From the NCBI GenBank assembly GCA_028291985.1, contig JAQGNE010000032.1:62001-126000 (forward strand): a stretch of DNA of 64,000 nucleotides. The letters run 5' to 3'. This DNA is from Polaromonas sp. GTDB lineage: Bacteria > Pseudomonadota > Gammaproteobacteria > Burkholderiales > Burkholderiaceae_C. A program made the translations under genes and the position numbers. The first letter of the stretch is position 1. Every line of letters starts with the position of its first letter. Under the pieces are notes generated by a model. It saw only the letters and a list, made by a program, of their open reading frames with translations, searched no databases and was not told where the DNA came from. This document shows positions 6,870-15,878 of the stretch, piece by piece.

Positions 6870-9620
6870 CTAAAATCCACGACGTCGGGGCCGGTAGGGC
6901 CTGCCAGTCCCCGCGCTGCGTTTTTTGGCTGGTGCAGTTTCATGGACTTCATGCGGTGCACTTGTTCCACCTCCAGCGCCCTGATCGGCCGCCTGCACTG
7001 CGTCGTGGTCACCCTTTCGGCCTGCGTGTGGCTTCGCCTCGCCTTCAAGGCTTTTTTCCATGTCGCGCAGTATCCTGTCCAGCCGGTCTGACAACTGCTC
7101 GGTACTGAGTTTTTCACGAAAACGCTCCACCATGAGCGGCAGGCACATGGGGCTCGGATGCGCCAGCGCACGGTACACAAGTTGTCTCTTGGCGATCCGC
7201 TCCAGGGTTTGCGTCAGCCGGCTTACTTCCAGCTCCTGGCTCAGAACTTCCCGGTCAGCCTGGCTGAGCAGCAGGTTGCCGCTGTCGTATTTTTTGAAGA
7301 CTTCAAAAAACAGGCTGCTGGATGCCTGCAACTGCTTCGCACTTTTGAAAGCGCCGGGGTAGCCGGTAAAAATCAAGCCGGCCACGCGCGCAATCTCCCG
7401 AAAGCGGCGCCGGGAAAGCTCGGATGAATTAAGCGATGCCAGCATGTCTTCCAGAAGATGCGCCGCCGAGAACACGGTCTTGTCGAGAACTGGCGCCAGC
7501 TCGACAGGCTGCGCGCTGAGCAGCTCAAAGCCGTAGTCATTAACCGATATGCTGAAGGTGTTGGGCTCGTCTCGCGCCATGCGCCAGGCCAGCAGATTGG
7601 CCAGCCCCAGATGCACCTGGCGCCCCGCAAACGGATAGACGTAGAGGTGATGGCCTTCACGCGATATGAACCTCTCGGCCAGGATGATGTCAGGGTTGGG
7701 CAGCACCGACAACAGCGCCTGCGTCTGCAGCATGGGCCGCGCGGCCTCGAGTTCGGGTTCAGAAAAATCGCCCTGGGCAGCGCGCTGCATCAGGTCCAGC
7801 ACGGCATCGGCCATTTCGGTGCTGAGCGGCATTTTTCCGCCGTTCCAGCTGGGAATGGCGCCCTTGTTTTTTTCCGCTTTCCTTACGTAGGCCGTCATGT
7901 CCTGGACCCGGATGAACTCCAGCAGTCGGCCCGCAAAGACAAAGCAGTCACCCTGGCGCAACCGGGCGATAAAGCTTTCTTCAATGGTGCCAATGCGGCC
8001 GCCCTTCAGATAACTCACCTGCAAAGCGGCGTCGCCAACAAGGGTGCCGATGTTGAGCCGGTGCCTGCGCGCAATACCGGCATCGGGCACGCGGTAGACG
8101 CCTTCGTCATCAGGCTTGATGCGGTGGTAGTCGGGGTAGGCGGTAAGGCTGGTACCGCCGCGTTCACAAAACGCCAGCGCCCAGTCGAATTCATCGCGGG
8201 TCAGATGGCGGTACGACCACGCGGTGCGCACTTCATCAAACAGTGCATCGGCGTGAAAGCCGCCGCCCAACGCCAGCGTGACCAGATGCTGCACCAGCAC
8301 ATCCAGCGGTTTGTCGGGCACCTCACGCTTTTCGATACGCCCTGCCCTGGCGGCATTGCGGGCGGCAGCGGCTTCCAGCAGTTCAAGCGTGTTGGTGGGC
8401 ACCAGCGTGATTCGGCTGGCTCGGCCCGGCGCATGGCCGCTGCGCCCGGCGCGTTGCAACAACCGCGCAACGCCCTTGGCCGATCCGATCTGCAGCACGC
8501 GCTCAACCGGCAAGAAATCAACACCCAGGTCAAGTGACGATGTGGCCACTACGGCCCGCAGCTTGCCTTCCTTCAGGTTGATTTCAACCCATTCCCGGAC
8601 CTCCTTGTCCAGGCTGCCGTGATGCAGCGCAATTTCTCCCGCCCATTCGGGTTTGGCGGCCAGCAGCAACTGGTACCAGATCTCGGCCTGCGACCGGGTG
8701 TTGGTAAACACAAGCGTCGGTCCGGACGATGCGATCTCGTTGACCACCGCCTGCTGCATGCGAGCGCCCAGGTGCCCGGCCCAGGAATATTTGCCCGGGT
8801 TATCGGGAATCAGGGTGTCGATGGTGAGGGTCTTGTCGGTCTTGCCTTGAACCATCACGGACTGCAACAGCGTCGGCGAGTCCAGATGAACAGGTTGGCG
8901 CTGGTCGGCTGTGTCGTCATGCACGGGCACATTCGATGACCCGTTTTTTGAAGCCAAATCGACCTGCAGCCCTTGTAAAGCTTGGGCTGACTGCTCCAGA
9001 TTTCCTAGCGTCGCGCTCATGCCCCATACCAGTAGCTTCGGGTTCCAGCGCTTGAGCCGCGCCAGCGCCAGCTGCAATTGCACGCCGCGTTTGTTGCCCA
9101 TGAGTTCATGCCATTCATCCACCACCACCGCCTGAACACCGGCGAGCTCGTCATGCGCACGGGCGCGCGACAGCATCAGGCTGAGCGACTCGGGCGTGGT
9201 GAGCAGCGTGGTGGGCCAGCGGGTGTTCTGGCGGGCGCGCTCGGCGCTGCTGGTGTCGCCGGTGCGCATGCCGAGCGTCCAGCCGGGCGCCAGGTCGGCC
9301 AGCGGCTGCTGCAGCGCACGCAGCGAGTCAGCCGCCAGCGCCCGCATCGGCGTGATCCACAACACGGTCAACGGCGGTGCCGCCTGGCGCCGCCCGGCTG
9401 ACGCTTTGGCAGGCAGCGCGGAAGGTAACTGCTTGATGGCATAGCGCAGCAGCAGACCCAGCCACACGGCGTAGGTCTTGCCTGCACCGGTGGTGGCATG
9501 AAGGAGGCCGCCATGCCCCTTGTCGATGGCCTTCCAGACATCGGCCTGAAAGGCAAATGCGCTCCATCCGCGTGCCTGCAGCCAATTTTTGATGGCCGGG
9601 TGTAGCGGGCGTGACGTCAT
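6870..9620 (-). CDS. Ligase-associated DEXH-box (Lhr-like) helicase
   Basis: ORF 6870..9668, likely ATG at 9620 (MTSRPLHPAIKNWLQARGW): GGLLHATTGAGKTYAVW, VVVDEWHELMGNKRGVQ, GMSATLGN, ASSLDLGVDFLPVERVLQIGSAKGVARLLQRAGRSGH. Confidence 0.93.
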   Translation of the reverse strand: MTSRPLHPAIKNWLQARGWSAFAFQADVWKAIDKGHGGLLHATTGAGKTYAVWLGLLLRYAIKQLPSALPAKASAGRRQAAPPLTVLWITPMRALAADSLRALQQPLADLAPGWTLGMRTGDTSSAERARQNTRWPTTLLTTPESLSLMLSRARAHDELAGVQAVVVDEWHELMGNKRGVQLQLALARLKRWNPKLLVWGMSATLGNLEQSAQALQGLQVDLASKNGSSNVPVHDDTADQRQPVHLDSPTLLQSVMVQGKTDKTLTIDTLIPDNPGKYSWAGHLGARMQQAVVNEIASSGPTLVFTNTRSQAEIWYQLLLAAKPEWAGEIALHHGSLDKEVREWVEINLKEGKLRAVVATSSLDLGVDFLPVERVLQIGSAKGVARLLQRAGRSGHAPGRASRITLVPTNTLELLEAAAARNAARAGRIEKREVPDKPLDVLVQHLVTLALGGGFHADALFDEVRTAWSYRHLTRDEFDWALAFCERGGTSLTAYPDYHRIKPDDEGVYRVPDAGIARRHRLNIGTLVGDAALQVSYLKGGRIGTIEESFIARLRQGDCFVFAGRLLEFIRVQDMTAYVRKAEKNKGAIPSWNGGKMPLSTEMADAVLDLMQRAAQGDFSEPELEAARPMLQTQALLSVLPNPDIILAERFISREGHHLYVYPFAGRQVHLGLANLLAWRMARDEPNTFSISVNDYGFELLSAQPVELAPVLDKTVFSAAHLLEDMLASLNSSELSRRRFREIARVAGLIFTGYPGAFKSAKQLQASSSLFFEVFKKYDSGNLLLSQADREVLSQELEVSRLTQTLERIAKRQLVYRALAHPSPMCLPLMVERFREKLSTEQLSDRLDRILRDMEKSLEGEAKPHAGRKGDHDAVQAADQGAGGGTSAPHEVHETAPAKKRSAGTGRPYRPRRRGF

Positions 9621-9633
9621 CGGCCAGCTCCCA

Positions 9634-10452
9634 TCAAGCAGTGATGATCCAGCCTTCGATGGGGTCAACGCCCGCCGGCAAACCGTAGCGCGACGTGCCT
9701 TGCTGGTGCTGAACCTGCGCCCAGGCGGCCTGCATCAGGCATAGCACCGCATCCAGGCTGTCGCCGCGCGCATCGTCAACCAGCGCGTCACGCTGGGCAT
9801 GGGTGAGCTTGAGCCGCAGGCCCAGGCGGGTCTGGCCATTTTCCAGCGCGGTGATCAGGTCCTTGCGTGCAATTAGGCGGTCAGGTGTCTGCTTGGCCTT
9901 GTCGTCGCTTTTGTAAGACCGGCGGGCCAGAATTTCACGGGCCAGCAGGCCTGGATAGCCTTCCAGCGCGACCCGGGTGGTGTCGCCATCGTGCAGCCCG
10001 GGAAAATGCACGCCGGCAGCCAGCAGGCGCGGCACACCGGCATGCATCATGAAAGCCACCGGCGGATTCACCCACTTCATCGGCGAACTCGAACCTGCTG
10101 GCTTGTCAGAGGCACGGTGCGCAAACTTGCCCCCCACCGGCCTTGCGTTGCAAAACGCAGCAAACGCATGGCGGATGTCGTCGCGGCTCAGGGTGGCGTA
10201 ATGGCCCATCAGTTCAAACCAGTTCGGCGGCCAGTCCAGCTGTGTGACCAGCTCGCGCGGCAGACCAAAAGGCAGGTCAAAAGCACCGACCCAGCTCAAG
10301 GGCTGTCTCAGCCAGTCATCGAAGGCGGCAAGAGACGTCAGCCGTTCCAGCCGGGTCAGCTGGACGCGGCCCTGATGGCAACTGCCCACCGCCATGACGA
10401 TGGGCTTGGTGCGGGTAGGCGTGCTGGAAAAATCACAACCCAGCAGCAGCAT
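9634..10452 (-). CDS. DUF429-like protein (predicted RNase H-fold nuclease)
   Basis: MLLLGCDFSSTPTRTKPIVMAVG..., GAFDLPFGLPRELV, DDARGDSLDAVLCLMQAAWA acidic motifs. Confidence 0.65.
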   Translation of the reverse strand: MLLLGCDFSSTPTRTKPIVMAVGSCHQGRVQLTRLERLTSLAAFDDWLRQPLSWVGAFDLPFGLPRELVTQLDWPPNWFELMGHYATLSRDDIRHAFAAFCNARPVGGKFAHRASDKPAGSSSPMKWVNPPVAFMMHAGVPRLLAAGVHFPGLHDGDTTRVALEGYPGLLAREILARRSYKSDDKAKQTPDRLIARKDLITALENGQTRLGLRLKLTHAQRDALVDDARGDSLDAVLCLMQAAWAQVQHQQGTSRYGLPAGVDPIEGWIITA

Positions 10453-10484
10453 GGAAAGTCCCGGCAGAGCGGCAGGCTCGGGAT

Positions 10485-10907
10485 TCAGGCCCGGCCGATG
10501 ATGGACGCGGTGGCCATCAGCTCTTCAAGCAAAGCCAGCGATACCTTGCCGGACACCGCATACGGGTCCAGCTCGGCTTTTTCGGAGTACTTCAGCAAAA
10601 TGGACGTGTTGAGCTTGGCCACATTGACCTGGCCCATGGTCCAGCCGCCAAAGCGCCGCTCGCTGATTTCTTCATAGTGCAGCAGGACCACGTCCTTGTG
10701 GCGCGGGTCTTTCTGGATATGCCCATACAGGTCGCTGACCTGGCTGCGCCCGCCCTCAAGCGCCTGCAGAAAGATGCCACCGCCGTAGCAGAGGATGCCG
10801 GTGATACCGCACTGCGGATTGTGGCTGCGTGACTGGGCCAGGATGTCATCGGTGGCGCTGGCAGCGGGGTCAGCCGCGCGGCTAGCATATAAAAGGCGTA
10901 CCAACAT
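10485..10907 (-). CDS. BLUF-domain blue-light photoreceptor, short type
   Basis: LLYASR (Tyr7), HNPQCGITGILCY (Asn30), FLQALEG (Gln48), RRFGGWTMG (Trp89/Met91): all photocycle positions present. Confidence 0.93.
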   Translation of the reverse strand: MLVRLLYASRAADPAASATDDILAQSRSHNPQCGITGILCYGGGIFLQALEGGRSQVSDLYGHIQKDPRHKDVVLLHYEEISERRFGGWTMGQVNVAKLNTSILLKYSEKAELDPYAVSGKVSLALLEELMATASIIGRA

Positions 10908-10918
10908 GTGTGTGATCC

Positions 10919-11647
10919 TCAGTTGCCGGACTGTTTGGGAATGAGCGCAAGAAATTCCCGACGCAGGTTGGGATCCTTCAGAAAAACGCCGCGCATGACC
11001 GAGTTGATCATTTTGCTGTCAAGGTCTTTGACACCCCGCCAGCCCATGCAAAAGTGAGTCGCCTCCATCACGATGGCCAGACCGTCCGGGGAGGTTTTTT
11101 CCTGGATCAAGTCAGCCAGCTGCACCACCGCTTCTTCCTGGATCTGCGGACGGCCCATGACCCACTCGGCCAGCCGCGCGTATTTTGAAAGGCCGATCAC
11201 ATTGGTGTGCTCGTTGGGCAGCACGCCAATCCAGACCTTACCGATAACGGGGCAAAAATGATGCGAGCAAGCACTGCGCACGGTAATAGGGCCAACGATC
11301 ATCAGCTCATTCAGATGCTCGGCGTTGGGGAATTCGGTGATGCTGGGTTCCGTCACATAGCGGCCCTTGAACACCTCATTGAGGTACATCTTGGCAACCC
11401 GGCGCGCGGTGTTGTTGGTGTTGTGGTCACGTTCGGTATCAATGACCATGCTGTCCAGCACGCCTTGCATCTTGGCTTCCACCTCGTCGAGCAGCAGTTC
11501 CAGATCGCCAGGCTGCAAAAACTCTGCAATGTTGTCATTGGCATTGAAGCGTTTGCGCGAAGCGGCGATGCGCTCGCGAATCTTGACGGAAACTGGAACG
11601 CCTTCGTCGGTTGCGTCCTGCAAGGAGGTGTCGGTGGTCATGAGCAT
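10919..11647 (-). CDS. folE: GTP cyclohydrolase I
   Basis: MYLNEVFKGRY, ITVRSACSHHFCPVIGKVWIGVLPN, GLSKYARLAEWVMGRPQIQEEAVVQLAD; alternative start at 11641. Confidence 0.95.
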   Translation of the reverse strand: MLMTTDTSLQDATDEGVPVSVKIRERIAASRKRFNANDNIAEFLQPGDLELLLDEVEAKMQGVLDSMVIDTERDHNTNNTARRVAKMYLNEVFKGRYVTEPSITEFPNAEHLNELMIVGPITVRSACSHHFCPVIGKVWIGVLPNEHTNVIGLSKYARLAEWVMGRPQIQEEAVVQLADLIQEKTSPDGLAIVMEATHFCMGWRGVKDLDSKMINSVMRGVFLKDPNLRREFLALIPKQSGN

Positions 11648-11707
11648 GGCTGCAATATTACCAGCCTGACCTTAACCGGACTACCACCCGTACTTATAGG
11701 GTGTTTC

Positions 11708-11757
11708 ATGCCTTTAGCCTAGTATCTGTAAGCTGTTATAGCTATAAATTCAATAGC
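11708..11757 (-). repeat. Dispersed palindromic repeat, copy B (contains the ligase stop codon)
   Basis: Minus strand GCTATTGAATTTATAGCTATAACAGCTTACAGATACTAGGCTAAAGGCAT. Confidence 0.7.
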
Positions 11758-13478
11758 GTTTTCAGGTCATCCAACGTATTGGCTTCATGCAGCGGCTTGT
11801 CGCTGCGAATGCGCAACATGCGCGGAAAGCGCACGGCAAGGCCGCTTTTGTGCCGCGGGCTGCGGTTGATCCCTTCAAAACCGAGCTCGAACACCAGCGT
11901 CGGCCTGACGCTGCGCACCGGGCCAAACTTCTCCAGTGTGGTCTTGCGGATGATGCTGTCGATCTGCTTGAACTCCTCATCCGTCAGGCCCGAATAGGCC
12001 TTGGCAAACGCCACCAGTTGCAGCGCGTCGGGCTGCGCGGCCTGGCGATCCTGAATGGCCCGAACAACCGCCTGGGCTTCGCCTGCATCAACTGGCGTGC
12101 GGTTCCATACGGCAAAGGTGTAGTCGGTGTAAAGCGATGCGCGTCGCCCGTGGCCGGCCTGTGCATAAATCAGCACACAGTCGATGGTCATGGGTTCTAT
12201 CTTCCATTTCCACCACAAGCCGTCAGCCTTGGTTCGCCCGGTGCCGTAGGCAGCATCAAGCCGCTTGAGCATGAAGCCTTCCACACCGCGGGCGCGCGAT
12301 TCCTGCCGCAGGGTGGCAAATGCCTGCCATGACGCCAGGCGTTCCACCGGCGATATTTTCAGGGCGCGGGACGCGAGCAGGTTTTCAAGCTGCTGGCGCC
12401 GGCGGTGCTGCGGTTCAGCGCGAATATCCTTGCCACCCAGTTCCAGCAGGTCGTAGGCCATGAAGGTGACCGGCGCATCCGCCAGGATTTTCTTGCCCAG
12501 CGTCTTGCGGCCGATGCGCTGCTGAAGCAACGCAAAGGATGCGGGCCCGCCCTGCCCGGTGCTGCCCTCGTCATTGGCGCCTGCGCTCTCAGGGTCCCGC
12601 CAGACCAGTATTTCGCCATCCAGCACGCATCCATCCGGCAGGGTCTGCGCCAGCGCGACGATTTCAGGAAAGCGCTCGGTCACCAGCTCCTCGCCGCGCG
12701 ACCAGAGCCAGACCTGGCCGGCGCGCTTGACGACCTGGCCGCGAATGCCGTCGTACTTCCATTCGACCTGCCAGTCACCGACAGGCCCCAGCCGGGCGTC
12801 AAGCGCCTCCAGCGGCGCATCGAGCTGGTGCGCCAGAAAAAACGGATAGGGCTGGCCGGCATCGCGAACATCTTCAAGGCCTTCTTCCGCGCTGGCCAGC
12901 AAGGCGGCGTATTTGTCAGCCGATGGCATGACCTTGGCGTCCATATAGCCCATCATGCGCTGCGCAATACGCTTGGCATCAATCCCCGAATGTGCGGCCA
13001 GCGCACGCTGTACCAGCAGCTTGCTCACGCCGACCCGAAAACTTCCTCCCACCAGCTTGGTCAGCAAAAATCGCCCCTGCGAGTCGAGTTCGCGCCAATA
13101 AGCCCGGATGCGTAATGCAACCTCAGCTTCTGGCAAACCGCGCAGCGGCAGCAGGCGGTTTTCTATCCAGTCGGCCAGGCCTCTGTCTGACTCCTGGAAA
13201 TCCAGCGGCAGGATGTAGGCGATGGCTTCCGCCAGGTCGCCGGTGGCCTGGTAGCACTCTTCAAACAGCCAGTCCTCAATGCCAGCGGCCTTGCAGGCCA
13301 GACCCCGCAGCGCCGCAGTCTTTACAACCTGCCGGGGCTTGCCGCCGGATAAAAAGTACACCGCCCAGGCAGCGTCTTCCTGCGAGGTTCGACCGAAATA
13401 GCGGGTCAACGCATCGACCTTGGCAAGCGTTGAGGTGGTGCCGTCCAGCTCAGTGAACAGCCGCGCAAAATGCTTCAT
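11742..13478 (-). CDS. ATP-dependent DNA ligase (ligase/Lhr/exonuclease cassette type)
   Basis: WQVEWKYDGIRGQVVKR motif I (K-DG), DGEILVW, EGFMLKRLDAAYGTGRTKADGLWWKWK. Confidence 0.95.
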   Translation of the reverse strand: MKHFARLFTELDGTTSTLAKVDALTRYFGRTSQEDAAWAVYFLSGGKPRQVVKTAALRGLACKAAGIEDWLFEECYQATGDLAEAIAYILPLDFQESDRGLADWIENRLLPLRGLPEAEVALRIRAYWRELDSQGRFLLTKLVGGSFRVGVSKLLVQRALAAHSGIDAKRIAQRMMGYMDAKVMPSADKYAALLASAEEGLEDVRDAGQPYPFFLAHQLDAPLEALDARLGPVGDWQVEWKYDGIRGQVVKRAGQVWLWSRGEELVTERFPEIVALAQTLPDGCVLDGEILVWRDPESAGANDEGSTGQGGPASFALLQQRIGRKTLGKKILADAPVTFMAYDLLELGGKDIRAEPQHRRRQQLENLLASRALKISPVERLASWQAFATLRQESRARGVEGFMLKRLDAAYGTGRTKADGLWWKWKIEPMTIDCVLIYAQAGHGRRASLYTDYTFAVWNRTPVDAGEAQAVVRAIQDRQAAQPDALQLVAFAKAYSGLTDEEFKQIDSIIRKTTLEKFGPVRSVRPTLVFELGFEGINRSPRHKSGLAVRFPRMLRIRSDKPLHEANTLDDLKTLLNL

Positions 13479-14614
13479 CGTGGCGCAGGCGTGGGCGCCA
13501 CGTCAGCAGTTGCGTTGTCAGCCTCAAGGCTATTGGCAGGAGCCGGTTCGCTGTCAGCGCGTGCCGCGTTTTCAGTGGCCACAGGACCCGCTGCGGCGGT
13601 CTGGGAAGCAACCTGCTCTTCTACCGGGTCGTCACCGTATTCGGTATGAAAAGCTTCGGCCTGCAAACCCTGCCCGGTCAGGTAGCGCACCAGCACCGGC
13701 ACGCTGCCATGCGTGACGATGACACGGCTGGCACCTGTGGCGCCGATAGCGCCCATCAGACCGGGCCAGTCGGCATGGTCGCTGAGTACAAAGCCCTTGT
13801 CGTAGCCGCCGCGCCGCCTGGCACCGCGCAGTTGCATCCAGCCGCTGGCAAAGGCATCGCTGAAGTCGTTGCCAAAACGTTTGATCCAGGGACCGCCCGC
13901 CGCGCCGGGTGGGCAGAGCACCAGTGCCCGCTGGAAGTCCGCCGGGTCCTCAACGTCGCTGACCATCAGCGTCTCGGGCAGCTTGACCCCTGCATCCCGG
14001 TAGGCGATGTTGAGCGCCTGTACCGCGCCATGCACCACGATGGGCGCAATGCTGGCGTCCACGCCGCTCAGAATGCGTTGCGCCTTGCCAAAGCTGTAGC
14101 ACATGAGCACACTGGCCCGCCCGACAGCTGCGTTGGCAGACCACCAGGCGTTAATTTCGGCAAAAAGTTCCGCATCCGGACGCCAGCGGTAAATCGGCAG
14201 GCCGAAGGTTGACTCGGTGATGAAGACATCGCAGCGAACCGGCTCGAAGGGCGCGCAGGTGGCATCCGGCGCAACCTTGTAGTCACCGCTGGCCACCCAT
14301 GTCTGCCCGCCATGCTCCAGCCTAACCTGGGCCGAACCCAGCACATGCCCGGCAGGATGTAGCGAAATCTTGACACCGTTGTGCGTGATCACCTGTCCGT
14401 AATCCAGGGTCTGCAAGGTGATGTCTTGCCCCAAACGGGATCGCAGCACGCCTTCAGCCTGCACGGACGCCAGGTAGTGGCTGTGGCCCATGCGCGCGTG
14501 GTCCGCATGCGCGTGTGTAATCACCGCGCGTGCGACAGGGCGCCAGGGGTCGAGATAAAAGTCGCCCGGTGGGCAGTACAGCCCCTCAGGTCGTTGAACA
14601 ATCAGGTCCTGCAT
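13475..14614 (-). CDS. Ligase-associated DNA exonuclease (metallo-beta-lactamase/SNM1-like)
   Basis: VITHAHADHARMGH, HPAGHVLGSAQVRLEHGGQTWVASGDYKV, TESTFGLPIYRW, LSDHADW; ATGA overlap with ligase start. Confidence 0.93.
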   Translation of the reverse strand: MQDLIVQRPEGLYCPPGDFYLDPWRPVARAVITHAHADHARMGHSHYLASVQAEGVLRSRLGQDITLQTLDYGQVITHNGVKISLHPAGHVLGSAQVRLEHGGQTWVASGDYKVAPDATCAPFEPVRCDVFITESTFGLPIYRWRPDAELFAEINAWWSANAAVGRASVLMCYSFGKAQRILSGVDASIAPIVVHGAVQALNIAYRDAGVKLPETLMVSDVEDPADFQRALVLCPPGAAGGPWIKRFGNDFSDAFASGWMQLRGARRRGGYDKGFVLSDHADWPGLMGAIGATGASRVIVTHGSVPVLVRYLTGQGLQAEAFHTEYGDDPVEEQVASQTAAAGPVATENAARADSEPAPANSLEADNATADVAPTPAPR

Positions 14615-14636
14615 GAAGGCGCGTCTTGTGAGGGGC

Positions 14637-15878
14637 TCAGTAGCGATGGCCCGCTACAAAAATGGCCAGCCGCATGAGCGCATACGCAATATGGTCAAGC
14701 ATACGTTGACCCCACGGCCGCCGACTGTAGGCCGCGGCATCCAGCAGACGTCCGTGGCCGGCTATCGCCGCGCACACGCTGGCCTTGAGTTCGCCGGCAA
14801 AAGCCGGGTCATCGAGAACCACATTGGCCTCGCGCGCCAGCAGCATGCTGAGTGGATCCAGGTTGGAAGACCCCACCGTAGCCCAGCGTCCGTCAATGAC
14901 GGCAACCTTGGCATGCAGGAAACTGGGCGCGTACTCGTGGATCTCGATGCCCGCTGCCAACAAGGCGCCATATACCGGGCGCGCTGCATGGTGTTGCATG
15001 AAGTATTCGTACTTGCCCTGCAGCAGCAGCGTGACTTTGACGCCACGCCTGGCCGCCTTGATCAATGCACGGCGGAGCTTTCCGCCGGGCAGGAAATAGG
15101 CGTTGGCGATCAACACCTCATGGCGGGCGCCGCCGATGGCCTGGCGGTAAGCCTTCTCGATACTGTTGCGGTTGCGCAGGTTGTCGCGCAACACCAGTTG
15201 AGCCTTCAGGCCGGCGCGCTGCCTCACGGCTGGCGTTACTTCAGTATCGGTAGACACCAGCCCTGGCGATGTACGCCGCCCAAAACCAGCCGCCTTGAAC
15301 TTTTCCCAGGCGCTGACCAGATGGTTCTGGCGCGCGCTGTACCCCGCCTGAACCCGCCACCACAGGAGCGCCATCGCCTCGGCCGCTTCCCGCGCCACCG
15401 GACCGGCCAATTGCACGGCGAAGTCAAACCGTGGCGACTGCAGCGCCCCATGGTTGGGGTCATAAAAATCGTCAAGGATGTTGATGCCACCGCAAAACAG
15501 GATTTGCTGGTCCACGACGGCAAGCTTTCGATGGAGCCGGCGCCAACGGTCGGGTACCAACAAGCCAAAGCCGCCAAGGCTGGCGGCGAGTGGTGAATAG
15601 ATACACCAGCTCACGCCGGCATCAGTCATTTTTGACTGCCATTCCAGTGGCAGGTCGTCCGAGCCAAATCCGTCGACCAAGACCTCAACCCTGACGCCAC
15701 GACGCGCCGCGCCCATCAGGGCGTTGGCGACTTCGGTGCCAGCGCCATGCAGATCAAAGATATAGGTTTCGAGCTGTACCCAGCTGCGCGCATGGTCAAG
15801 CGCCTGAACCAGCGCGGGGAAATACTGCTGCCCGCCCTGCAGAAGCTGCACACCGGTCGCATGCCGCGCGCGTGTCAT
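14637..15878 (-). CDS. clsB: Cardiolipin synthase B (phospholipase D family)
   Basis: Two HKD motifs: HRKLAVVDQQILFCGGINI and HAKVAVIDGRWATVGSSNLDPLS; start overlaps nudB stop (ATGA). Confidence 0.88.
   Translation of the reverse strand: MTRARHATGVQLLQGGQQYFPALVQALDHARSWVQLETYIFDLHGAGTEVANALMGAARRGVRVEVLVDGFGSDDLPLEWQSKMTDAGVSWCIYSPLAASLGGFGLLVPDRWRRLHRKLAVVDQQILFCGGINILDDFYDPNHGALQSPRFDFAVQLAGPVAREAAEAMALLWWRVQAGYSARQNHLVSAWEKFKAAGFGRRTSPGLVSTDTEVTPAVRQRAGLKAQLVLRDNLRNRNSIEKAYRQAIGGARHEVLIANAYFLPGGKLRRALIKAARRGVKVTLLLQGKYEYFMQHHAARPVYGALLAAGIEIHEYAPSFLHAKVAVIDGRWATVGSSNLDPLSMLLAREANVVLDDPAFAGELKASVCAAIAGHGRLLDAAAYSRRPWGQRMLDHIAYALMRLAIFVAGHRY

Noticed and set aside
7458-8537. 359-aa plus-strand ORF opposite the Lhr-like helicase
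   Set aside because: Antisense shadow frame; the helicase frame has all helicase motifs.
12405-13115. 236-aa plus-strand ORF opposite the ATP-dependent ligase
   Set aside because: Antisense shadow frame with no motifs.
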